This document shows positions 9,149 through 16,963 of a stretch of DNA of 52,785 nt, in pieces (the stretch's first letter is position 1; each line of letters opens with the position of its first letter). Made by a program: the position numbers and the translations under genes. The stretch is from Candidatus Thorarchaeota archaeon. GTDB taxonomy: Archaea; Asgardarchaeota; Thorarchaeia; Thorarchaeales; Thorarchaeaceae. Below the pieces are notes generated by a model. It was not told the DNA's origin. It did no database searches and saw only the letters and a program-made list of their open reading frames with translations. The stretch lies in NCBI GenBank assembly GCA_016840245.1, contig JAEOST010000036.1, positions 1 to 52,785 of the forward strand, given 5' to 3'.

Positions 9149-9169
9149 ACCATCCTCTTTACTTCACAA

Positions 9170-10015
9170 ATGCCTGTGAGGACTATGAAATTTAGAGAAT
9201 TTCTTAGAGAGAGTCTTTGTGACTCGATTCCCAACCAATCTGATTTACCAACAGGTTTTCATCTCGTAGGACATGTTGCCCTACTACAGCTCAAAAGTTC
9301 TCTAATTGATCATGCGAATCTAATTGGGGAAGCGGCCCTTGAGTATGATTCTAGAATCAAATCAGTAGCAATTAGAGCTGGACCAACATCAGGAATTGTA
9401 CGAAGTCCAAATTATGTGCTTGTTGCGGGACAAATTAATACTACAACAACTCATATCGAAAATGACGTGCAGTTTCGACTTGACCCACTCCGAATCACAT
9501 TTTCAGGTGGTAACAAGGGAGAACGTATTCGTATGTCTACCTTGGTTCAACGCGATGAGTTAGTTGTTGATATGTTCGCATGTGTTGGACAATTTACATT
9601 GCATATCGCTAAACGAACAAAGGCAAGTGTTGTGGCAATAGAAATCAACCCTGAGGCATACAACTTTCTACTTGAGAATATCAGTATAAACAAACTTGAC
9701 GAGATTGTTGAAACAATTAATGGTGATTGTAGAAAAGTTCATCCAATGCAAATAGCCAACCGAGTCATCATGGGGTATTTGCACGATACTATCGAGTACC
9801 TGCCTTATGCATTAGATACGCTTTCAGAGGAGGGTGGAATTATTCATATGCATATGACTTGCCCTTTGCATGAAGTTGAAGGAGTGTGTAATACAGTTAA
9901 TACTATATGCAATGGATATGGATTCTCTACAGCAATAGAAACTCGCAGGATAAAACACTACTCTCCTGGAGTTGAGCATTATGTTTTTGATATCAATGTA
10001 AAACCGGAGATATAG
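9170..10015 (+). CDS. taw2: tRNA(Phe) aminocarboxypropyltransferase (Taw2/TYW2 family)
   Basis: A class I SAM-fold enzyme of the Trm5/TYW2 group. It has the substrate-side stretch FSGGNKGERIRM (about 109-120), motif I VVDMFACVGQFTLHIA (about 129-144) and the acidic EINPEA. Trm5 methylases have NPPY at the next motif. This protein has NRVIMGYLH and later RRIKHYSPGVEHYVFD, which match TYW2/Taw2 enzymes that transfer a 3-amino-3-carboxypropyl group to the wyosine precursor at G37 of tRNA-Phe. A second ATG at 9185, just after GTGAGG, is an alternative start. A Trm5-like role is the less likely alternative. Confidence 0.87.
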   Translation: MPVRTMKFREFLRESLCDSIPNQSDLPTGFHLVGHVALLQLKSSLIDHANLIGEAALEYDSRIKSVAIRAGPTSGIVRSPNYVLVAGQINTTTTHIENDVQFRLDPLRITFSGGNKGERIRMSTLVQRDELVVDMFACVGQFTLHIAKRTKASVVAIEINPEAYNFLLENISINKLDEIVETINGDCRKVHPMQIANRVIMGYLHDTIEYLPYALDTLSEEGGIIHMHMTCPLHEVEGVCNTVNTICNGYGFSTAIETRRIKHYSPGVEHYVFDINVKPEI

Positions 10016-10096
10016 CAAGATGCAAATGACAAGCATTTTATCCGGTCTATTTAGAAACAGAGATGACACTCGTGTAGACTAAATGAGGAATAAACT

Positions 10097-10486
10097 ATGG
10101 GATTCAGAGGCTACTCACCAAAACAAATTGAACGCATGATGAAAAAGATGGGAATAGAACAGAAAGATCTTGAGGGAGTTAGAGAGGTCGTCATTCGGTT
10201 CAAGGACAAAGAGTGGCTGATATCCAGTCCACAAGTAACAGTTGTAAAACAGGCAGGTTCTGAGTCGTATCAAGTGTCTGGTAAGAAAACAGAAAGAGGT
10301 CTTACTGCAGGTGTAGAAGAGCCAGCAGAAGTTTTACCAGTCGAAGAACCAGAGATTGAAGTCCCAATTGAAGATGCGGCGCTTGTGGCTGGTCAAGCAG
10401 GTGTGGATATTGAAACTGCAAAAGAAGCACTTAGACAAACAGGTGGAGATTTAGCTGCAGCAATCTTAAAGCTACGAAGAGGTTAA
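10097..10486 (+). CDS. nac: Nascent polypeptide-associated complex protein (archaeal NAC)
   Basis: A 129-residue homodimeric NAC. It has a short helical ribosome-binding N-terminus (MGFRGYSPKQIERMMKKMG), the NAC beta-barrel domain near residues 22-70 (VVIRFKDKEWLISSPQVTVV), an acidic linker, and a C-terminal UBA domain (about 92-128, AALVAGQAGVDIETAKEAL). NAC binds ribosomes near the exit tunnel and shields nascent chains. Domain order and length match other archaeal NACs. It is convergent with atpD, with only 3 nt between the stops. Confidence 0.95.
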   Translation: MGFRGYSPKQIERMMKKMGIEQKDLEGVREVVIRFKDKEWLISSPQVTVVKQAGSESYQVSGKKTERGLTAGVEEPAEVLPVEEPEIEVPIEDAALVAGQAGVDIETAKEALRQTGGDLAAAILKLRRG

Positions 10487-10489
10487 GTT

Positions 10490-11119
10490 TTATTCAGAAG
10501 CGATCCGATCACGGATCATTTTAGTTCTGAAAAAGTCTTCACGCTCTCTCTCTTCAAGAGCAAGTTTGACAAAACGAGCTGTGGCATCTAGACGGGGGAT
10601 AACTACAGTTTCAAGAGCTGATACACGTCTCTTTGTTCGTTCGATTTCTAAGGCCAGGCGTTTCACAGTCGATTCTGTTTCCGCAAGTCTGACTATTGCT
10701 TTTAGTGCTTCTTTGAACTTAATTGACATGACATCAAGACGGGCACTTGAGTCTGTTAGTGAGTATGGAAGCTCGGGAGTGTTTTGCTCGACAGATAGGA
10801 CTGGTACTCTCACACCCATCATTGATCTAGTTGAAATACTCAGGTTAGATTCAACTTTACTTGCATTTGCAAATTCAACTACCCTTGATGGGCCCATAAT
10901 CATCTTCGTCTGTGTGAGAGCTCTGAATGCATGAGATAGAGTGTCTTCTACTGTTTCACGAGCTTCCTTAATTTCAGCTATTGCATTGAAAAACTCCATG
11001 ATGAGTGAGTCCCGTTTCTCTTTCAAAAGATTGTGCCCACGCTCAGCCAGACGCATTCTGTTCTTCAGACGTAGGAGTTCCATTCGGGTCGTTTTGGTAC
11101 CTGGGAGTATCTTACTCAT
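10490..11119 (-). CDS. atpD: A-type ATP synthase subunit D (central stalk)
   Basis: Subunit D forms the coiled-coil rotor shaft in A/V-type ATPases. The N-terminal signature KTTRMELLRLKNRMRLAERG and LLKEKRDSLI are plain. The middle part is the shaft head, and a long helix with FVKLALEEREREDFFR closes the protein. ATG at 11119 is chosen over a TTG one codon upstream. Other ATPase subunits are absent from the window, so atpD is separated from the usual atp operon. A small membrane protein gene lies 76 nt upstream on the same strand, but no functional link is evident. Confidence 0.94.
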   Translation of the reverse strand: MSKILPGTKTTRMELLRLKNRMRLAERGHNLLKEKRDSLIMEFFNAIAEIKEARETVEDTLSHAFRALTQTKMIMGPSRVVEFANASKVESNLSISTRSMMGVRVPVLSVEQNTPELPYSLTDSSARLDVMSIKFKEALKAIVRLAETESTVKRLALEIERTKRRVSALETVVIPRLDATARFVKLALEEREREDFFRTKMIRDRIASE

Positions 11120-11195
11120 CAAACGTCACATCGGTTTTTTCCCAGATGGGAGTATATCTTTGAATGCGGCTGCCACTAAAACTGTTTTGCTGTAG

Positions 11196-11531
11196 CTAGG
11201 CAAATGTTAATGCAAGTGCACAGAGAATAGTAACAAATACACAGACTGTTACCCATTCACCTAAGTGGCGTCGAGTTCCTTCTGGACGGTTCTGGATTTG
11301 GCCTGTTGTAATCAGTGTCATTAGAGAGATGAAAAGGAAGGCAAAAGGAAGTGTAACCGTTTTGGCGACCAAGGCGGAATCAGTAATTACAATGATACCT
11401 ACTAAACCTCCAAAGATTAGGAAACTTAGAATCATCAACGCATTCAATACATGTCTTATTCTGGTAACATCCATTTCATTAGACCTCTGAATCAATGTTA
11501 ATCTGTGTTCTTGGTCGTAGTCTTCAGCCAA
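11196..11531 (-). CDS. Small three-helix membrane protein, unrecognised
   Basis: A 111-residue protein with a charged N-terminal segment (about 25 residues) and three hydrophobic helices near 29-50, 58-77 and 91-110. The middle linker has QNRPEGTRRHLGEW. I do not recognise a family. It starts with TTG and precedes atpD on the same strand. No signal peptidase site or catalytic motif is visible. Confidence 0.6.
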   Translation of the reverse strand: MAEDYDQEHRLTLIQRSNEMDVTRIRHVLNALMILSFLIFGGLVGIIVITDSALVAKTVTLPFAFLFISLMTLITTGQIQNRPEGTRRHLGEWVTVCVFVTILCALALTFA

Positions 11532-11604
11532 GAGCTATGCTTGAAAAAGCTTGTGCATGATTTTTGGCGCCTATTGCATGGCATACCGCATTTCTCCATA
11601 TGAC

Positions 11605-11660
11605 TTATATCAGAATAGAACACTTCTCCGATTGTATTACAATAAGTACTTGTGATACAA
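11605..11660 (+). promoter_or_regulatory. Promoter of the AAA+/RHH operon with two TTGTANTACAA sites
   Basis: A TATA-like TTATAT at 11605-11610 predicts a start of transcription near 11632. A perfect palindrome TTGTATTACAA lies exactly there (11632-11642), and a near-perfect copy TTGTGATACAA (11650-11660) is centred 18 bp further on, in the leader. The position suggests repression by a dimeric protein binding two helical turns apart. The downstream RHH protein is an obvious candidate, but this is inference. Confidence 0.55.
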
Positions 11661-11688
11661 TTAGTCTAGAGTACATTGTGGTGACAAA

Positions 11689-12663
11689 ATGACTATTGCT
11701 ATTCATGAAAGTGCATTGATACGCCACTTCAATACAAGGAAAGAAACATTACGCGCTTGGGAAGAGAGGATAGGTGCTCGATTCTCACCTTTTCGTGGAT
11801 ACAAGATGCCAGACAGTCGACTATATTGTGAACATCCTGATTTCCTCGACAGTATAGTAGACTTGATTATCACTAATGAGAGGCATATATTCCTCAGAGG
11901 TCCGGTCGGATCAGGTAAGAGTACATTGATGCTTCTTGCTCTTAGAGACCTGCCTACATTAGCTGATCGAAGGGGTAACAAATTCGTTACTGGATATGTT
12001 GGAATGACCGGTCTCTATGAGAAGCAGATGTCGGCAGCTATCGCTGATTCTCTCAGGGTTAAATATCGAAGATCATGGGAATCAAGTCAAATCATCGAAG
12101 CTGTAGCACAAGAGAGTCTTAGAAGATATGTAGAAGAGAAGAGTCGGACAGCACTCTTCATTGAAGATGTTGCTGATAACCAAGAGGCAGCATTTCACAA
12201 ACTTCGCTATCTTGCTGATTTACCAACCCAAGAGATGGTTGGCACTGGTGAGCAGGCACTGGATGAACCCATTGTTACATTGATAATGAGTGGGACTATG
12301 TTATACTGGAATGCAATGCTTAGCTTCCTCCCACAGATTGCAGATCGAACAGAACCTCTGGATGTTCCACCCTTTGACAGTCAGAAGGCAAAAGAATTCG
12401 TTGGTCGGCGGCTTGCTTATGCACGGGGCGAGATTGATAAATTCGATATCACTAATTTTGATTTGTACCCATTCGCTGAGAAAGCTGTGGAGATTATCAA
12501 TACATCAGCTAAAGGCAATCCAAGAGATATACGGATGTTAGCAAGAGGTTGCCAACAAGTGGCTGCTGAAAACTTCAAGAGATCAAGCGATCCAAATGTA
12601 ACGCCAGAGATCGCTCAGCTTGTATCTGATGCATATGCCACTTTGCTAAAGGAGGTCCAATAA
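11689..12663 (+). CDS. Cdc6/TniB-like AAA+ ATPase without a DNA-binding domain
   Basis: A 324-residue AAA+ ATPase. A 70-residue N-terminal region with HFNTRKETLRAWEERIG precedes Walker A GPVGSGKST (71-79). Walker B is ALFIEDVAD (155-163), sensor 1 lies around 199-203 (IMSGT), and a lid carries GNPRDIRMLARG (277-287), resembling the sensor-2 region of Orc1/Cdc6-group ATPases. It ends after the lid and lacks the winged helix of Orc1/Cdc6, so DNA binding may come from the RHH protein encoded next. ATG start is preceded by GTGGTGA. It is not a ParA-type ATPase. The role is unknown; replication, segregation or transposition-type regulation are possible. Confidence 0.7.
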   Translation: MTIAIHESALIRHFNTRKETLRAWEERIGARFSPFRGYKMPDSRLYCEHPDFLDSIVDLIITNERHIFLRGPVGSGKSTLMLLALRDLPTLADRRGNKFVTGYVGMTGLYEKQMSAAIADSLRVKYRRSWESSQIIEAVAQESLRRYVEEKSRTALFIEDVADNQEAAFHKLRYLADLPTQEMVGTGEQALDEPIVTLIMSGTMLYWNAMLSFLPQIADRTEPLDVPPFDSQKAKEFVGRRLAYARGEIDKFDITNFDLYPFAEKAVEIINTSAKGNPRDIRMLARGCQQVAAENFKRSSDPNVTPEIAQLVSDAYATLLKEVQ

Positions 12664-12664
12664 G

Positions 12665-12976
12665 TTGAGTCTGTTAGGAAAATACCGAAAAGAAGAGAGA
12701 GATAGGGAGGATGACGAAGCAGTACCTCCTCGAGATAGTGAAGTGTCAGCTGCGACAACAGAAACTGCTGAGAAGAAAGTTGAGCCTCTATCTGCAGTAC
12801 CAAACAATGAACGAAAGAGCCCGATTATGAGCTTCTCTGTCGCATCAGATCTTAGGGCATGTCTGCAAGCTGTCAGAAATGAGAGGGCTATCAATCTTAG
12901 TATGTGGGTAGAGCGAGCCTTGAGAGATGCAGTCGCTCGTGAATTCCCAGATATTGCCAAGAAACATCTAGAATGA
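12665..12976 (+). CDS. Ribbon-helix-helix-like protein paired with the AAA+ ATPase
   Basis: A 103-residue protein. The first 50 residues are charged and low-complexity, probably disordered (KEERDREDDEAVPPRDSE and an Ala/Thr/Glu stretch). The C-terminal half, about 54-95 (IMSFSVASDLRACLQAVR, then INLSMWVERALRDAV), fits a beta strand followed by two helices as in ribbon-helix-helix DNA-binding dimers. It starts with TTG, two bases after the ATPase stop and behind GGAGG, so the two are translationally linked. The pair resembles SegAB or plasmid partition operons in layout only. The RHH assignment is by eye. Confidence 0.6.
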   Translation: MSLLGKYRKEERDREDDEAVPPRDSEVSAATTETAEKKVEPLSAVPNNERKSPIMSFSVASDLRACLQAVRNERAINLSMWVERALRDAVAREFPDIAKKHLE

Positions 12977-12998
12977 TTGTAATACAAACATTACAATC
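12975..12998. other. Inverted repeat with TTGTANTACAA site between convergent genes
   Basis: GATTGTAA (12975-12982) and TTACAATC (12991-12998) form a perfect 8-bp inverted repeat with an 8-nt loop. The left arm and loop contain a perfect TTGTAATACAA palindrome (12977-12987). It overlaps the RHH stop codon and precedes the convergent acyl-CoA synthetase stop. It may serve both as a bidirectional transcript end and as a protein-binding site. Confidence 0.5.
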
Positions 12999-13008
12999 TA
13001 TTTGCCTT

Positions 13009-14403
13009 TCATTCAGTTTTTGAATGAAGTTTGGAGTACTCTGAAACTTTTTTCATACAGAGTGCAGCCAAGCTTGGATCATCGTAACATGGAATACGAT
13101 TCATCTCAAGAAGATCCTTACCAGGTTTACCAACATCTCCAGCCAACCAAACGCCAATCACTGGTTTTTGAGTATCTGCAGTACGTACTCCCTCTAGTGT
13201 CCCTGCTGCGTGCTCTGTTTGAGTCATACCTGCAAAAGTAGGAACTCCACAGATTACAAGAAGCATATCAATATTGGAGTCGTTCAGAAGAAGTTCTGTT
13301 GCTACACGATATTCTCTTCGACCACTACTAGCTACAACGTCTACAGGATTATTAATAGACGCCATTGGTGGTAATACTTGTCTAAGCTCATGTTTTGTAT
13401 CGTCATCAAACTCAACTACATTGAGAGCTAATTCTGCGGCTGCATCAGCAGCAAGCACACCTGCACCGCCTGTATTACTAATAATACCAATATTACTTCC
13501 TTCAGGCAGTGGTTGGTAGTCAAATAGTTTACAGATTTCCAATAGAGTATCAAGTGTCGGTGCAGTGACACACCCTGCTTGACGAATCATACCATTGAAT
13601 ACTTGAATCGATCCAGCTAGTGATCCAGTATGTGATTGCGTCGCAAGCCCGCCTGCTTCACTGCGTCCTCCTTTAAGAACGACAACTGGTTTTGTATTCG
13701 CGGCATTTCTCAATGATTCAAAGAAAGAGCGGCCTTCATCTACACCCTCTACATATACTGCAATTACTGATGATTTAGAATCATTGGCAAAATAGTCCAG
13801 TATCTCTGCAAAGCCTACATCGGCTGCATTTCCTATACTAGCAAACTTACTCATACCAATACGTTTTGCACGTGTATTGTAGATAGTCATTCCACCAAGA
13901 GCTCCACTCTGTGAAACAAATGCGATATTACCACGTTCTGGCATCATAGTAAAAGTACCATTGAATAGTCTGCTGTTGGAAACACCTACACAGTTTGGAC
14001 CAATAATCCTAACTCCTGCGTCTCTTGCTGCTTCAATCAACTGATTTTCCAGTTGTGTCCCATGATTACCAGTTTCGCTAAAACCCCCTGAGATTATCAC
14101 TGCACTCTGTGACCCAGCCTTTCGTATTTCTGACATTAGTCCAGAACAGTACTTTGCAGCCACAGCAACTATGACCAAGTCAACTGGTTCCGGTAAATCA
14201 GCCAGACTTGGGTATGCTCTTACACCTAAGACATGTTCTCGGCTTCGAGTAATAGGATATATCTCAATCTCTGAAGTGAGCAGGTTCATCAAGATTGAGT
14301 TGCCAAGCTTCCGATAGTCTGCGGATGCTCCAACAAGAGCAACATTTCTAGGATTGAAAAATCGATCAATTTGTACAAACCTGTCATCACTTGGGCTTGT
14401 CAT
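13009..14403 (-). CDS. acdA: ADP-forming acyl-CoA (acetyl-CoA) synthetase, alpha subunit
   Basis: The alpha subunit of ADP-forming acyl-CoA synthetase makes ATP from acyl-CoA, ADP and phosphate at the end of peptide and sugar fermentation. It has an N-terminal CoA-binding Rossmann domain (NPRNVALVGAS...LGNSILMNL), a middle domain with IGPNCVGVSN, and the phosphohistidine loop SHTGSLAG near residue 257. The C-terminal domain contains NTGGAGVLAADA. At 464 residues it is the stand-alone alpha type; no beta subunit (ATP-grasp) is in the window. A TTGTATTACAA site lies about 60 nt upstream of its start. Confidence 0.92.
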   Translation of the reverse strand: MTSPSDDRFVQIDRFFNPRNVALVGASADYRKLGNSILMNLLTSEIEIYPITRSREHVLGVRAYPSLADLPEPVDLVIVAVAAKYCSGLMSEIRKAGSQSAVIISGGFSETGNHGTQLENQLIEAARDAGVRIIGPNCVGVSNSRLFNGTFTMMPERGNIAFVSQSGALGGMTIYNTRAKRIGMSKFASIGNAADVGFAEILDYFANDSKSSVIAVYVEGVDEGRSFFESLRNAANTKPVVVLKGGRSEAGGLATQSHTGSLAGSIQVFNGMIRQAGCVTAPTLDTLLEICKLFDYQPLPEGSNIGIISNTGGAGVLAADAAAELALNVVEFDDDTKHELRQVLPPMASINNPVDVVASSGRREYRVATELLLNDSNIDMLLVICGVPTFAGMTQTEHAAGTLEGVRTADTQKPVIGVWLAGDVGKPGKDLLEMNRIPCYDDPSLAALCMKKVSEYSKLHSKTE

Positions 14404-14463
14404 AGGTTGGATGCCAGAACATATGTGATTTATGTCTACCTAACGTACTATTACTTGTATAAC

Positions 14464-14474
14464 TTGTATTACAA
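14464..14474. promoter_or_regulatory. TTGTATTACAA palindrome upstream of acdA
   Basis: A perfect 11-bp copy of the palindrome recurring through 11.6-20 kb. A partial copy, TTGTATAAC, begins nine bases earlier. It lies between the stop of the upstream gene and the acdA start, within reach of an acdA promoter. Confidence 0.5.
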
Positions 14475-14476
14475 GC

Positions 14477-15760
14477 CTATTCTCTTGATTTTTGAGAAAT
14501 TTGTTGGTACAAACGCTTTAGCTTACCTAGGTTTGTACACTCTCTCTGAAGTGCCTCTTTCAGGATGTACTCAAACTGAGGTTCCTTCTTGTGCAGATTC
14601 TTGATGGCTTTGATACTTGCATTAACTGCTTCTTCATTTCGTTTACTGCATACAAACTGAATTAGTGCATGAAGAGATGATTCGTGATAGAAATTACCAA
14701 GAGCGAACACTGAAGGAGTAGCTAGCCGTTGATCTCCAGAAATCATTAATTCTTCAAGAATCATTATTGCATCCAAACTTCGGATAGTAACAAGACCATT
14801 GAGAGAGGATATTAGCTTCCTGTATCTAATGCTGCTCTTTGTTTTGTTGTAAGAATCAAGAGCTTCGTGAAGTAGAATTTTGAAACAACCCATGGCATGT
14901 CTGCTACCCAGGCGAAGAAGTCCCTCTTCGTTCTGTTCAATCATGAATCCTAGGAGTTTGGAGTATTGTTTGTTACTGGGATGTCGATCTTGTATTGATT
15001 CGGTTTCGTGATTCCTGATTATAGTAATCTGAGTTTTTGTATCAGGGGGTGCTGGTATTACAGATAATACAGCATCAAGAACGTCAGATTCTATTTTGTA
15101 TCCCACGATTCCAGTTTCAAGTAGAGCTCTACGACCAAGTTCGGTAAACCAGAGGGGTCTTATTGTGGCCCATTTTCCATCTACATTCAGAGTTAGATGT
15201 TCAATCTCATTGTAGAGTGCGTAATCAGTTCTACTCCTTAGATTATCAGATACAAAGATTCTTGGATTTTCAAAATTGAAAAAAAGTGTATCGCCAGAGT
15301 CAATCTGTTCTATTGCCGCTTCTTCAACTAATTTCCTTGCCATTTGTGTAGCGCTTGCAAATGATGTTTCTTCCTTCAAGATTTTCAAAAATTCTACTGT
15401 AGAAACTGTGATTGGTTCAAAACCTCTACAAGAAAAAAGATCGAATATGACTTCACGATATTTCAGAGGTTCAATAATAGCATTATGACCTCCCGTACCA
15501 ATAGGACCTGAGTATGTGGTTTCTTTAGCCTTACTCAGAAACTGTACAGCTGTCAACCATCCTTCGGTTTGTTCAGTCAGTGCAACAATGTCTAGAAGAT
15601 CTTTTAGCCTTCTATCCCCAATTGCATCACTGATTTCCTGCAGCTGCTCATCTTCCTCGGACTTCTTTGCTCGTTCTTTCGCCATTTTCAAAATACGTGA
15701 ATGACTGTTATCATCATCCAAAGTAATCACCGAGTATGCCGACAAGATTTGATAGAGCAA
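14477..15760 (-). CDS. Unrecognised 427-residue protein with HEAT-like C-terminus
   Basis: No family was recognised. The sequence is soluble, with a charged helical start (MAKERAKKSEEDEQLQEI near residue 26). A middle alpha/beta section includes ATIRPLWFTELGRRALLETG, reminiscent of a winged helix. The C-terminal 150 residues have repeating helical pairs (LATPSVFALGNFYHESSLHAL, EAVNASIKAIKNLHKKEP) as in HEAT-type scaffolds. The listed start is TTG; GTG at 15730 or ATG at 15685 are alternatives. It stands alone upstream of acdA, with an ATGTAATACAA site in its promoter region. Confidence 0.6.
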   Translation of the reverse strand: MLYQILSAYSVITLDDDNSHSRILKMAKERAKKSEEDEQLQEISDAIGDRRLKDLLDIVALTEQTEGWLTAVQFLSKAKETTYSGPIGTGGHNAIIEPLKYREVIFDLFSCRGFEPITVSTVEFLKILKEETSFASATQMARKLVEEAAIEQIDSGDTLFFNFENPRIFVSDNLRSRTDYALYNEIEHLTLNVDGKWATIRPLWFTELGRRALLETGIVGYKIESDVLDAVLSVIPAPPDTKTQITIIRNHETESIQDRHPSNKQYSKLLGFMIEQNEEGLLRLGSRHAMGCFKILLHEALDSYNKTKSSIRYRKLISSLNGLVTIRSLDAIMILEELMISGDQRLATPSVFALGNFYHESSLHALIQFVCSKRNEEAVNASIKAIKNLHKKEPQFEYILKEALQRECTNLGKLKRLYQQISQKSRE

Positions 15761-15821
15761 TAGTACTTCTAATGTGTTTGGTCACTAATTATGACAAATA
15801 CCGAATTATTACTAATGATAC

Positions 15822-15840
15822 ATGTAATACAATTATAAAG
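15822..15840. promoter_or_regulatory. Palindrome ATGTAATACAA abutting a TATA-like box
   Basis: An 11-bp site one base off the palindrome consensus (15822-15832) directly adjoins TTATAAAG (15833-15840). Read rightward, the TATA box predicts transcription from about 15862, where a structured region begins. Read leftward, CTTTATAA could serve the 427-residue gene. The palindrome covers the factor-B recognition side of the rightward promoter. Confidence 0.45.
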
Positions 15841-15860
15841 AGATATCTCTGTCACCCATG

Positions 15861-16146
15861 ATAATTAGTCATGAAGTCTTAGCAAAAGTCAGACTAATTC
15901 CAGAACTGCCCGTTCTAAGATTAGAACTATGTAGAAGTGTAGAGGTATTATGTATGAGTGTGTCGTGCCAAATTGGATGTGTCTATGGCGCGGGTATTTA
16001 ATACCCATTAAGCCTCCGACTACCACATTGGCATCTCTATCTCCTCGAAAATATCTCCAAGATGATCTAATGTCGGTATGATTGAGGCAGAGGCTGAACA
16101 CCTCTGACATCCGCTCATGTGGTGCGACACGCTCGAGCCGTTTTTT
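15861..16146 (+). ncRNA. Candidate structured non-coding RNA (about 285 nt)
   Basis: This 430-bp gap holds no convincing gene. On the plus strand a TATA-like box is followed at the right distance by a stack of perfect stems. They are AATTAGTC/GACTAATT (15863/15892), AGAAC/GTTCT (15902/15912), GGGTAT/ATACCC (15992/16001), GCCTC/GAGGC (16012/16084) and CAGAGG/CCTCTG (16088/16101). There is also a long-range GTGTCGTGCC/GGTGCGACAC pairing (15960/16121). A run of six T at 16141 could terminate it. I saw no SRP or RNase P signature motifs. On the other strand short ORFs exist (one with MSGCQRC, one behind GGAGG), but neither is convincing. Confidence 0.35.
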
Positions 16147-16190
16147 GTTTTGGTTATTGAAACTGTAAGCATATGCACTTCAAATGTAAA

Positions 16191-16739
16191 CTATCCAACC
16201 TTACGTTTCGAGGTGTCTGTTTTCAGAACAAGTGGAGAATCGAGCTCTTCCAAGGCAGAAACAATCAACCGTTCCGCTGAGCGATAGCTTTCCATCTCTT
16301 CACTGGTCAGTTCGGTCTTACCTGCCAAAACTTCACGAATCATTCTATACCCCCCAATTCTAGATGCAATCTCTTCAAACGGACGAAACACAGCCATATC
16401 AAAGAGACCTAGGTAAGCCATGAGAAGTAACGTGTAAACAGATTTTGTTACGTTCTTTCGTGCCTGGCTGAGGGTTCTATTAAATGCTCCACGTGACACC
16501 CCCATCTTCCTAGTACCCTCTTTTGTCCTAAGAGATGCTTTGCTTTCGTATGCAATTGATGCTCCATAACTATCTTCCAATACAAGATCAATCAGAAGGG
16601 TTTCGATTTGTGCTTCTGTGAGTGCAGACCTTTCGATAAGTATCTCTAGAATTGGTTCTTTCAGCATCTTTCTCACATTTGACACAAGTTTCCGCATGTT
16701 TTGCTGGCCAGATTTACTGTCGGGGTTGGTAGAGTTCAC
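16191..16739 (-). CDS. Unrecognised archaeal protein with HTH-like segment
   Basis: A 182-residue, mostly helical protein. Residues about 70-110 (GTRKMGVSRGAFNRTLSQARKN) look like a helix-turn-helix of the kind seen in small archaeal regulators. A more hydrophobic helix follows (VYTLLLMAYLGLFD), then LTSEEMESYRSAERLIVSALEEL. No family name can be given. Start is GTG, and the gene stands alone between two other unknown genes. A DNA-binding role is an inference from the HTH-like pattern only. Confidence 0.6.
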   Translation of the reverse strand: MNSTNPDSKSGQQNMRKLVSNVRKMLKEPILEILIERSALTEAQIETLLIDLVLEDSYGASIAYESKASLRTKEGTRKMGVSRGAFNRTLSQARKNVTKSVYTLLLMAYLGLFDMAVFRPFEEIASRIGGYRMIREVLAGKTELTSEEMESYRSAERLIVSALEELDSPLVLKTDTSKRKVG

Positions 16740-16910
16740 TATTTTTGACCCTCAGTTGATTCTATGCCTCTCTTAAAAGGAGCCCATAATCACTTTTAAC
16801 GTAAATAGAGTGCTATTAAGTCTCTTTTTCCATGAGCCAGAAGAGAGTACTGAATGGATACAGGTTTGTATACACTTGACTCTTATAGTTTCTGATTCCA
16901 TACGTATTAT

Positions 16911-16921
16911 TTGTAATACAT
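16911..16921. promoter_or_regulatory. TTGTAATACAT site
   Basis: One mismatch to TTGTANTACAA, in the gap between the 182- and 140-residue genes, about 170 nt upstream of the former's GTG. GTATTA just to its left gives a wider inverted repeat with GTAATAC. Confidence 0.4.
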
Positions 16922-16963
16922 AACAAAAAGCGAACAAGGATATGAAGAGTGTATCAAAGAAAA

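Noticed and set aside
11689..12663. Calling the AAA+ protein Orc1/Cdc6 or ParA/SegA
   Set aside because: It lacks the winged helix of Orc1/Cdc6 and the deviant Walker A (KGGxxK) of ParA.
15889..16110. 73-residue minus-strand frame, and shorter frames starting MSGCQRC or following GGAGG
   Set aside because: No recognisable protein features. The opposite strand shows a promoter-like box, consistent stems and a T-run, so a structured RNA is more likely. Not fully excluded.
15861..16146. SRP RNA or RNase P RNA
   Set aside because: Size would fit, but the conserved SRP domain IV loop and the RNase P core motifs could not be found.
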